In this document: piece after piece, positions 1 to 9,649 of the stretch
Layout of the letters: every line of letters begins with the position of its first letter
How positions within the stretch are numbered: position 1 is the first letter of the stretch
From: Euwallacea fornicatus
Taxonomy: Eukaryota > Arthropoda > Insecta > Coleoptera > Curculionidae
DNA length: 64,000 bases
NCBI RefSeq assembly: GCF_040115645.1
Contig: NC_089547.1
Span: 806,001-870,000 of the forward strand
Direction: 5' to 3'
Made by a program: the position numbers and the translations under genes
The notes under the pieces: model-generated
The model's input: only the letters and a program-made list of their open reading frames with translations
What the model was told of the DNA's origin: nothing
Databases searched by the model: none

Positions 1-114
1 TAAAATATTGTAATTTTCGCAAAAGAGTGCTTTAAACAGAGTAATAGATGATCAAAGTTTCAGTAACGAAACCAACATTAATTAATAAGAGAGTTAACGA
101 TAAATGACGTCGCC

Positions 115-430
115 TTGTATAGCAATGTAAGCACACACCCTTCGTGGCATGCTTTGCAACAAATGATCATTAGCTTTCTGAGATATTTCATTTTAAAGTA
201 CCTCAAGGTGGATGCCGTAGATCATCCAAGTTGTTTGGAGGCCTCGGTAAATTTCGAGGATGGCGACTCATCATGTCCCAAAGATGTTCGATGGGTGATA
301 AGTCCGGTGATCGTGCAGGCTAAAGCAGCATTTTCAATTGTTCTTGTTCCAGTTACATTCGAATAATGTCCGCAGCATGAGGCCTTGCATTATGCTGTCG
401 GAAAATGTCATTTGGTCTAGTCTGCATGGA
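115..430 (-). pseudogene. Tc1-family transposase, C-terminal fragment (broken)
   Basis: Reading right to left, the minus strand gives QHNARPHAA, then PARSPDLSPIEHLWDMMSRH and RNLPRPPNNLDDLRH. These are the second and third catalytic blocks and the tail of Tc1-type DDE transposases. At least two stop codons interrupt the frame, and the N-terminal DNA-binding half and first catalytic Asp are absent. A second, closely similar copy of the same segment lies at about 15,990-16,220. It is a non-functional relic; the family call is firm, the exact ends are not. Confidence 0.75.
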
Positions 431-2341
431 GGGTACTAATATTGGCCTCTAGTATATAAATTGAACGAATCCTATCTCAAATGTTAACTAATGTTATGGG
501 AGAATTTGAGTTGCGGCTTGCTCACTGTCAAGAAGTCGATGGAGCACAATTCGAACATTTATTACATTAGATTCTAATGGTGTGTACTGTTTTTTTTTGT
601 ATATTTTTTAAAGAATGTATTTCATTCAATTCCGTCGTGATATGTATGCAATCGTAAATTTCTCGATGTCTGTTAAGTTTAGGTACAGGACATGTTATAT
701 GAAACATACGTAGAATATTGCCTACAATCCAAATATCAAATAAACAATAGGTGTTTCCATTAAAAAAAAACAAAATTGGTGGTCGTAGCTAATTTTTGGG
801 CTACCCTGTGTATATAAACTTACTATAAAAAACAGTATTAAAAAATAAAAAACCACGGGCCCGAGCGTTTTTCCAAAAAAACCAACTGCTAAATTTTGAA
901 TAATTTAAGCCTGTCTTTCGGCTTCACTGCATACTGGGTGTGATCTAAATGTGAGGCAAAAATTTAGGGGGCTATTCTCTGGGTACTATTAAGAATTTTC
1001 TGTCCTTTGGCGATTTTAGGAAAAATGCTTTGTTCCGTAGATACAAAGCCACAAATGTTTATTGACTATTTTTTTCTTTTTTACTAAAATGGTTAAACTA
1101 AACATAACAAAATGGTGTGAATTTTGAAAACAGCACTAGTAAACGCGTTGGACGTCATTTAGCTCGTTATACATTTTCAAATATGTTTCTTTTAATCTTA
1201 TTTCTATCATGACTATCTATACAAATGCTGAGATGACTCGCATGCATTTCAAGTATCAACTTGTCTCAGCAACAAAAATTGGAAGGTCTTTGAATGTCAG
1301 TACTAAGACTGTGCGGAAAGTTTTGAGGGAAGATTTGATGCACCCGTATCACATACAACATGTTAAAGCTTTTATTTCTACAGATTTTCCCTTGAGGATT
1401 GCATCTTGTCAATGACCTTTGCGCACATTGGTGCAAACTCGGCAACTACTGTCGTTGATTCTCTTTACCGATGAAAGAAATTTCTCGGGAAATGCAATAA
1501 GAAATTTTCATAATAATGATGCTGTTATACACCTTCTTATCCTCAAACCCAGCATCTGTCACATATCTTATTATCCCAGACAACATAAACCTTTCCCAAT
1601 AACATGGGATTATCATAGGAATAATTTAGAGCAATTGAACTGTCACCAGACTGCCCTTTCATCTATACATGAACAATTAACTGCGACCAAAGTCTCAAAT
1701 TCCCGGGTGTTTGCCCTTAGCAGTGTAATTTAGATAAGTTGTCCTATACATATATAAGCAGTTTTCGGCCCCAAAATTGATGATTATTATTCTTTCTTCA
1801 GACAGAGTGCATAGTGCTAGAAGCTCTTAAAACAAATAGTCCAGAGTGAAAGTATAGAACCTTAGTAATAAAATAAAAAGTTGTTGGTGAGTTAACTGAA
1901 TCGTCTCAATCCTGATAAATCTACATCGTGGTGTCGACCACGTATAAAATGCCGGCTGGTGTCAACAATGCATGACCCGAAGAAAATCCGTATGACGTAC
2001 TAGAAGCTTACTTTCAACACCAATTTACGTTAAATGTTTGGGTTGGTATTGTGGGTGATTGGCTAATTGGACTAATACGTCTACCAGAAAGACTTATAGG
2101 CGCAGTTTATCGTAACTTTTTGGAACAATAGCTTTCTGAGTTCCTTGAATATGTATCTTTGTCAACCAGAAACATAATGTAGTTCATGTACGACGGAGCA
2201 CCAGCGCGTTTTAGGAGGATTGCTCGCGAATTTTTAATGGAAACATATGGAGATCGCTGGATTGGTCGTGGTGAACCTCACTTATGGCCAGCTAGATCCA
2301 AAGACTTGAACCCTCTGGACTATTTCCTATGGGGTCAATTA

Positions 2342-3620
2342 TTAGGTCGTGTAGTATGAAATGAGTAGAATTGAAACTTTAGTTTTTTTTTTCATATGAA
2401 ATGTTTTTATTGTCAATCGAAATATGCACCACCATTATCAATACACTTCTGCCATTTAACGGGAAGTTCATTGATTCCCCTGCTGTAAAAGCCTGCAGGC
2501 CGGGAGTCGCTAAACTCGCGGAAGGCAGCTTTGACAGCCTCGTCGGAGTTGAATATTTTCCCTACCAAGAAGTTATCCAAATTTTGAAAGAAGTGGTAAT
2601 CAGTGGGTGCTAAGTCGGGTGAATACGGTGAATGACGAAGAGTTTCCAATTCCAACTCCTGTAGCTTGGCTAAGGTGACTTGTGCGGTATGTGGCCGAGC
2701 GTTGTCGTGCAACAATAGCGGTGCGCTTCGATTTACTAATCTTGGCTGCTTAACCGTCAGTTGCCTCATCATTTCGGTCAGTTGTCGGCAGTAGACATCA
2801 GCCGTAATCGATTCACCAGGTTTCATGAAGCTGCGATGGATGACACCCGCGTTGGACCACCAAACGGACACCATAAGCTTCTTTCGATGAAGATTTTTTT
2901 TCGCACTATGTTTTGGTGGTTCATCTTGATCCAACCGCTGCGATGAACGTCTGGTATTGTCATGTAGGATCCATTTCTCATCACAAGTAACAATCCGATT
3001 CAAAAATGGATCGTTATTATGCCGGCACAACAACGAAACACAAGCTTCGAGACGTCGTTCTTTCTGTATGTCGCTCAACTCATGCGGTACTCACTTGTCC
3101 AGCTTTTTCACCTCACCAATTTCAGCCAAATGAGTCAATATTGTTTTTTTGGTTACACTGAATATTAACGAAAATTCGAACGCACTTTGACGTGGATTCG
3201 CTTCCACCACGGCTTTCAGATGATCGTTATCCACTTGAGTTTCAGGTCGTCCACGTGGTTCATTTGTTAGGTCAAAATTGCCAGAACGAAATTTCATGAA
3301 CCAACGAGATACTGTTTGCCGTGAAGTGACTTCAGTACCAAACACGTCATTAATATTGCGACCGTCTGCGCTGTTGTGGTCCCACGGTGGAACTCATATT
3401 TCATTAACACACGAATTTCACTATTTTGCATGGCTGCACAAAATTTTTTATAAAAATAAAAGTTTTCAATAATTTTTAACACTTTAAACTCTGATCGAAA
3501 GAGGAAGAATGTGCCTTTCCCACATGAAAAAGTCAAGTCCAAATATAGATTTAGAGTGAAGTTATTCACAGTTGAATGTGGCATTTCGAGAATCTACTCA
3601 TTTAATACTACACGACCTAA
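2342..3620 (-). mobile_element. mariner element with near-perfect terminal inverted repeats
   Basis: The element is 1,279 bp long. Its ends are 27 bp inverted repeats beginning TTAGGTCGTGTAG that differ at one position (ATGAAATG versus ATTAAATG). It is flanked by TA dinucleotides at 2,340-2,341 and 3,621-3,622, the standard mariner target duplication. It cuts an older transposase directly after DYFLWGQL; the older coding sequence resumes on the far side. It carries one minus-strand transposase gene filling most of its length. The well-kept ends make it the youngest layer of the nest. Confidence 0.9.
2413..3431 (-). pseudogene. mariner transposase (D,D34D), one nonsense codon and one frameshift
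   Basis: Translation on the minus strand starts at MQNSEIRVLMKYEFHRG and ends GGAYFD-stop, about 340 codons, the normal size for mariner. The paired helix-turn-helix region (TSRQTVSRWFMKF), the linker and the catalytic blocks VTCDEKW, HDNARPHTA and YSPDLAPTDY are all visible. There are 34 residues between the second and third catalytic Asp, which defines D,D34D mariners, and all three catalytic residues are present. Two lesions kill it: a frame change near 3,355-3,370, and a TGA at 3,091-3,093 where the family normally has TGG (Trp) before VPHEL. It is otherwise well preserved, so inactivation looks recent. Confidence 0.9.
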
Positions 3621-4015
3621 TAAAATCACTAGTTTACACTTATCCAGTGGAAACCTGGAATAGTTGAGAAATCGCATAATTGATGGATGCAATTCTAGAA
3701 AAAACAGTCCCGGTATATTTGAAAGAGTTCGGTTGTTAATAAAGACAAGATTAGAAGCGCGCAGCCAAGCTGGCGGCAGCTAGTTTGAACAATAATTGTA
3801 GCTTTTAATAAATTTCATGAAAAATATTTATCACCTTGTATCTAGGGAAAAAAGCATTTTTCCTAAGATCGTCAAAGGACAAAAAAATTCTTAAAGTTAC
3901 TCGGAGAATAGCCCGAATGGCCTAAATTATTGTCTAACATTTAGGAAACACGCTGTATACACGATCATTTGGCACTCTGTTTTGAAGAATTATTTTGCAA
4001 AAATTACAAGACTGA

Positions 4016-6449
4016 ATTGCGAAACGAAATTGCTGAAAACGAAAATTACACAAAATTCGTACGAAGGCAAGTGTACTTCTGCGGTTAATCCATCATCACG
4101 TGTTTTTCAGGAGAGTGGTACTAACCCAACAATGGCGATATCTAATTAAAACGCTACATATACGCTGTCTCATAAATGGTTATTTGTTATCTGACTATTT
4201 GTTAAGCGGAGAGTTACACAGCGGAGGCAAATTAAAGCTGACATTGCGTAATAGCTAATTATATAACAGTGATCTATTCATTTAATCCAGTTTTCATAGC
4301 GCTAAACGCAATCTAGAAACACACAATTGTACGATATGCTGAGTTTTTCCAACCAGGTCAAGGACAATTTTCAAGAAGGTCATTTTTTTAAAGAAAATAT
4401 GTCTTAAATAAAAATCGCAAAAAGCATACGCAGTTTACAATGAGCGCACATTAATCGATAGATGGGAGTTTTCTGCCCATCTCTATTTGTCCCATTCCTG
4501 GCCGCAAGGGGGACACCTCCAAAGTCCGTAAATGGAATGGAGCTTGGAGGTGAAAGCCGGGCTAGTGAAGGCATAAAAAGAGTCCAAATACACGGCAAAA
4601 CTGAAAGCTGCTCACAAAGAGCTTTGAAAGCAAACAATAAAAGTCATGATAACTGATGATGACTGATTCAGTCGTATAGACTCGTTATTGGCGGATCATC
4701 CGGTTTGTTTACATCATATTTTCAAAACTTGTTGTACCTTTAATGCATGCAATTAGCAAACATTTTGTTTGGTAATGCGTCTTTAACCTTGGTTCGTATG
4801 ATCAGTGAACTTCGCATCCGCCAGGTAAATCGAGACTTAACTGTATGTACTTACAGGGTCGGCTTGGTAAATCTGGCAAAAGTTTTTTATCATCGCCCAT
4901 CTCTCCCCAACAAAATAATTGACGAGGAAATTCCACTGTCCTCCCGACCTGTCGCCTTGGGCCGGCGCCCAACATCACCCCCACAAGCACAGTACTGTTT
5001 ACACAGACCGCTATGAATGCAATTCTCTCCTTTCTGTGATGACCGACAGATGGCGAATTTAAACATCAGGCCCAGTCACTTTGTCGATTATCCTTGTTCT
5101 TCAACATCTTAGACAGACGCAGATAGCTTTTGCCGGTTACGTTGTTGGGACTGTGCGCATGTCCAATTTAACCATTTGTCAAACTTAACCGGGACCGCGT
5201 GCAAAAGCACAAGGCTCAAGAGACATCCCATAATTCTATCAGAAGCTTTTCTGATTCGAGACGGATTCAATATAGCGAGATAGGGATGAGAAAGAGCACG
5301 AGAGTATTCACAGAAGATAAATTGGCATAGTGAAGCAAATTCTCTTTCTTCACTATGCCAAGCGACCTGATTCCGAGGCAGGTTTTTGTAGGCCAGCGGC
5401 AAAATTTTCTCAAAAGAGAGCAAAACCAAGAACGACATGCAATTGAATCCGGCTCTGCATTTAAGCTCGAACCTGGAGCATAGCGGCAAGCTTGAGGTAG
5501 CGGGGATGGCTCAGAAAGATCATAACCAATCCGGAACAGGTGATTAAACTCGCTTAATTAAGCGAAATGGAAATTAACATTTAATCAAGCAGGTTGGATT
5601 GGGGTAAACCAGGAAAAAATGCGGTTCTAAGAAAGTGTTTCAGCCGTCAATCCAACAAATCAGAAATTGGATGTAGAAGAAAACGAAGTTACCCCTTTAC
5701 AATGATGTTTCACATTATGGACTTTTTTGGAAATTTTAGATTTAAAAGAGTGTGTTCTTTTTTTTCTCGATAAGTTAGTCCGATCCTGGAAATCTAAATA
5801 AAACAGGAAATTATTAGATTGCTCAAAACTGTAATGTAGAAGAATAAATTATCAATCAAGCCCTAGGTGATCGATAATAAATTAGTTATTACTACGTTGA
5901 CTTTAAATTTAGTAAATTTTAAAATTTGAAAGTATAATAGATGATAAAAAGCCAAAAAATTGTATCTAAATAAGTGTCTATTTTCCAGTTTGTTATAAAA
6001 TCATTTGCTAATATTACCTTAATAAAACTTTCGTTTATCCGCAATAACTGGGAAGCTGAAAACCATTTGGCAACATTGTTTTCAGTTCTTGAAAGAGTAT
6101 TAAATTTACCACATATTATCTAATTTAATCGGCCCTGTCGCTCTTACGACTTAAGAGATAGTAATGATTGCACGTGGGATTTGGAACACCCTGTAGGGAC
6201 AGAGTAGGTACGAAACAAAAAGTAAACCTTGCACCAAGCTTAAATTTAACTGGATTATACCGTAGTATAGCTTCGGAGGTTATATAATTTTAATTGTGCT
6301 CTGCTACATAAAATTTCCTCAAATGTAGTGAAAGAACTTTCCAACTGCCAAACCCGAACTAATCTTCGGCCGAGTTCAGCGGAGTGAACAGTTGTGCAAC
6401 TGTTAAGGATTCTGCTGAATGACGTGTTATTCCTACTAAAACTAAGGAG
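4016..6449. other. intergenic, no gene recognised
   Basis: AT-rich DNA with short open frames on both strands that overlap one another. None has recognisable motifs, splice context or codon bias. No repeats longer than a few tens of bases were noticed. Confidence 0.5.
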
Positions 6450-6678
6450 AAAAAAAAAGAGAGGGAGAGAGAGAGAGGGAGAGGGAGAGGGAGAGGGAGA
6501 GGGAGAGGGAGAGAGAGAGGGAGAGGGAGAGGGAGAGGGAGATGGAGAGGGAGATGGAGAGGGAGATGGAGAGGGAGAGGGAGAGGGAGAGGGAGAGGGA
6601 GATGGAGAGGGAGATGGAGAGGGAGAGGGAGAGGGAGAGGGAGAGGGAGAGGGAGAGGGAGAGGGAGAGGGAGAGGGA

Positions 6679-6730
<52 letters not shown>

Positions 6731-6738
6731 GGGAGAAT
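6450..6738. repeat. purine-only microsatellite, (GAGGGA)n passing into (GA)n
   Basis: About 290 bp in which the plus strand is almost wholly G and A. Most of it is GAGGGA hexamers. Two blocks have a GATG variant every 12 bp (about 6,539-6,572 and 6,599-6,621), showing local expansion of a 12 bp higher-order unit. The right end is pure (GA)n from about 6,685. All six frames read through as Glu/Arg/Gly or Ser/Leu repeats, so the long open frames here are artefacts of base composition. Confidence 0.95.
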
Positions 6739-8625
6739 AGGCAGAGGGAGTTTAGAAGCGGAGGACGCGGTTGAGAGGGGGAAAAAAATCTTTATTTTCC
6801 GAAAAAAGCAGTAGCGTATCATTTTTCTCTTCAACAATATCCGGCACACGTACAACTGGTGGAGGAATAAATTATTATTTATTGCACAATGCTCGCCCTG
6901 CCTTCCTATTGAGACCAACAAAATGAAATTAAAATATCTCCAGGCATTTTCAAGTAATTTGAGTTTGCATTTTTTCGAATTAAATTTTCGCACTCTGTTC
7001 TCGCTTAGGTGAATAATATAATATTTTGGGCCCTATTGTCTCGAAAACTTTCGAAAGTTGAACAACAATGGCTTTGCCGAGGGAAAAATAGAACTTTTTA
7101 CCGACGCCGCATGTTCAGTGCTACAGAAGTCGGCCCTCGGTGCCTCGTGGCCCTTCTCCTGTAGGTCATCCAAAATCTCGGGCATCAAGCGTGTCGAGCA
7201 GACGTTAAGAGAACTAACTTCTTTTCAACGCAAAAGAACTGAATTAATACAATGTAACGAAATTCAATGAGGCACTTAAGGAAAGAAGACGGAACAGTGC
7301 CGTGTCCGAACTGCACGATCCTGACCGGGACCGAAGTAGTCGTTCTGACACGTGCGGTGGCCCCAATTTCTAGTGAAATGACTCCCAGGGTGCTCCTATT
7401 CCCTCGGTAAATTCTCTGTGGCCAAGCACCGGTGCGAGGCATGCGGGATCTGCGGCCCCTGGCGACCTTTTGGCGCCCCACCCCTTCACGTGCCAAACCG
7501 CTTTTACTTCTTGATCTGTGATTTTTCGCCATCAATCGTAAAAAGAATTTGCTCGCCCAGGGCAATTTATGAGAAGGCACAAATCAAGCGGAACATATCG
7601 TCGACATCAATCAATTCTGGAATCCCGCATCTGAGAACAAACATCAATCGAGCAATACCCTATAAAAATGGAAATTCGCCCTTTGACTCCGACTAGTCCA
7701 TTTGCCTTCCTGCCCCCGCAACATTTTCATAGCATACTCGTTTTGCCCCGTGCTTCCCTCCAGAGGAGGAAGGGGATTGGTCCTGCTATTTGTGAAACTA
7801 ACTTCTTGGAAACAAGTAAATCCCCCGGTGACATCGAAGCCTCGTTAAAAATGCATCGCCCGTGGAGGCAATAAAAGTTTAGAAAACCAGAGATTGCACT
7901 CCATATGTCTCGCCCCTTAGGGGGCACCGATTACGGCCCCGCGCCGACCCCTTAAATGGCGGGAGAACTGCAATTAGACCGGTTTCATACCGAGAACAAT
8001 TCGTAGCTGGTCGAAATAGAAAAAAATACAACCAAGAGGAGAATTGAGGGTGAAATTACTGTTTATGTTTCGCACGCTGCATGAATTTCCGATGGAGATA
8101 ACTTTCCAATTGGAGCGATTTCGGTTTCGCGGTTCTGTCTAAACTTAAAGTCACATGGTTTGGCTTTGGCAAAAAAAGCTGTGGTGGAAACCCCGACTGA
8201 AACCGTTGCGAAATTATATCCCCGATTCGCTACACAAATTACCGCCGAGCCAAGCGCGGAGGCGGCGCATAATCAGTAAATGTAATTCTTCGCCATTTTA
8301 ATAAAATCCACGTTTCCCTTTATTATTCTTTGTTCCTTTTCCACCGCGTTCCATTAACCTTTTACTCAATAAATGATCGCTGTTTTGCCTTGCAGAACTC
8401 TCACGTCTGAGCGTACTTGAGCTTTCTCGCAGCTCTTACCGTTACCTGCTACATTTTTCAAAACTCAAGCACGTTTGTTTTGGTTATGAAACCAGTAGTT
8501 AAAATTTCGGGCTTGGTCAAGGCTTTCTCATGGCTCTTTGAGGATTCGAACCGAATACCTATAGAGACGTGTATGAAATATTTCCGGCCACCCAAGGAAG
8601 CAAACGCAAATTTTGTGTAATATAC
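6739..8625. other. intergenic, partly GC-richer, no gene confirmed
   Basis: The stretch from about 7,060 to 8,000 is richer in G+C than its surroundings and has overlapping open frames on both strands. One minus-strand frame (about 7,030-7,225) reads ILDDLQEKGHEAPRADFC and looks protein-like, but it has no start, splice context or family that I can name. The rest shows nothing recognisable. Confidence 0.4.
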
Positions 8626-9080
8626 GAGGACAGTCCTTGAAGTATCCTATCTGACATATAGATGGCGACTTTGGCGTTAAAAATTTGCTTATATTACAAA
8701 GACCTAACCTTAAAAAGCTTATGTTTAGAGTGCTACATTTATTTGTGTTTGTTTTGGAGGACTGGTTAGTGAACGCTTTTAGAGATTTTGTGGACACAGG
8801 AAAAATTGGTCATCGATACGTGATTCAATACTTTTATTTCAAAAGTCTTAGTCCATCCAACATCAAAGGGAGTTCGATTTTTCTCTTGGGAAATCTGGTC
8901 CTTCGTTAACAACTATAAAATATTAAGTGGCACAGTCTAAACGTGCTCGTGCGCGTTGTCCAGATGAACTTCACGGTGATCGACCCAAAGACACTCCAGA
9001 TCTGACCACTCCAGAAATTCTGGTCAAAACCCACAAAACTGTATTGAAAACCCGTCGGCTTAAATTGCGCTAGTTAGCAG
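8626..9080 (+). mobile_element. mariner-type relic, 5' fragment
   Basis: From a terminal sequence at about 8,626 (AGTATCCTATCTGACATATA) onward, this stretch matches, in reverse orientation, the right-hand parts of the copies at 29,049-29,948 and 36,935-38,174. It includes shared blocks TTACAAAGA.CTAAC, AACGTTTT.GAGATTTTGT and ACTCCA.ATCTGACCA. It stops matching before the DDE region, so it is a truncated copy. No usable open frame remains. Confidence 0.65.
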
Positions 9081-9352
9081 AGATGATAAGCATTTCAAAA
9101 AGTACCTGATATCGCATTTTCTACCGCATTTTCTTTAGTACCGCTCCTTCATGGAAATCGAGTGATACGGCATTTTCTGCCCTTTCCTGTTCTTTAGCAT
9201 TGCATAAATGACATTGCTGCAGCGATCCCATTTTAACTTGCTCTCCAGCAATCCGTGGATAAGGGCTTCGGGAGTTAAGATTTCCACGCACGCGATTAGC
9301 TCTTCCCTTTGTTCTTGGAAAGCTAGAAACTGGATAATACGTGGTCCGTCTT

Positions 9353-9640
9353 TTAAGTTTTGAATGTTGAGCTGGAATAAAACAGTAAATAGCTCTGCAA
9401 AAAATTTTCTTTTTCAAAGCGTTCTCCATGAACCCCAGTGCAGTTTTGCATGCGTTGGAGCCATTTCTGGAAGTACCCCATTGTGGGTACCATCAAAATT
9501 ACGTTTTCGAAGGTATCGAGTGCGTCTTCTGGCAACTGGAACCTTTGACCGCGCACTCCATTTTTGATTTTCAGAAAGGTAAAGAAATCGTTGGGACTTA
9601 GGTCGGGGAAGTACGGAGACTGATCTGACGATTGGATGTT
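9353..9640 (-). pseudogene. mariner-like transposase, C-terminal fragment
   Basis: The minus strand reads PYFPDLSPNDFFTFLKIKN, then RGQRFQLPEDALDTFENV, FQKWLQRMQNC and GERFEKE. These are the third catalytic block and conserved tail of the mariner proteins often annotated as SETMAR-like in insects. This fragment belongs to a different subfamily from the truncated plus-strand mariner just to its left. There is no intact N-terminal half. Low similarity to the family consensus and a changed SPD (FPD) indicate an old relic. Confidence 0.75.
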
Positions 9641-9649
9641 TTGTTGTCT

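Larger units (their letters stand above)
1209..3790 (+). pseudogene. IS630/Tc1/mariner-superfamily transposase, broken in several places
   Basis: Recognisable pieces occur in the right order on the plus strand. First comes YTNAEM and a helix-turn-helix (VSTKTVRKVLREDLMHPYHI, about 1,290-1,350), then ILFTDE (first catalytic Asp, about 1,455-1,475). Next are LNVWVGIVGDWLIG (about 2,030-2,075), FMYDGAPARF (second catalytic block, about 2,190) and DRWIGRGEPHLWPARS with DLNPLDYFLWG (third block, to 2,336). After the mariner insertion the tail resumes with NRIIDGCNS and NSPGIFERVR (about 3,675-3,740). Several stops and frame changes separate the blocks, and 1,540-1,900 has no recognisable coding sequence. 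This type of transposase is common in beetle and ant genomes. Confidence 0.75.
930..3960 (+). mobile_element. IS630/Tc1/mariner-superfamily relic with ~120 bp inverted ends, split by a mariner
   Basis: The left flank (about 935-1,050) and the right flank (about 3,830-3,958) are inverted repeats of roughly 120 bp. They share, in order, a GGTGT-like tip, TTTAGG, GGCTATTCTC, AAGAATTTT, TGTCCTTTG and TAGGAAAAATGC. Between them lies a broken plus-strand transposase, whose reading is cut exactly by the mariner at 2,342-3,620. Without the mariner the element is about 1.75 kb, normal for an autonomous member of this superfamily. It sits inside the Tc1-like relic, so it arrived after that element and before the mariner. 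Confidence 0.7.
8..4015 (-). mobile_element. Tc1-like DNA transposon relic, outermost layer of a three-level nest
   Basis: The left end (about 8-65) and the right end (about 3,962-4,012) are inverted, diverged copies of each other. Both carry a run like TTGTAATTTT.GCAAAA followed by AACAGAG and a GATCA-type tail. The same terminal sequence flanks the shorter copy at 15,888-16,318, which supports this as the true end of the family. Only the C-terminal part of the transposase survives, read on the minus strand near the left end. The rest of the span is a second transposon (about 930-3,960) that itself contains a mariner. The element is long dead. The boundaries are my estimates by eye. Confidence 0.6.

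Noticed and set aside
6394..6993. Long open frames on both strands (up to 183 codons, Glu/Arg or Ser/Leu repeats)
   Set aside because: They are produced by the GAGGGA/GA microsatellite, which has no stop codons in any frame; there is no start context or flanking coding sequence.
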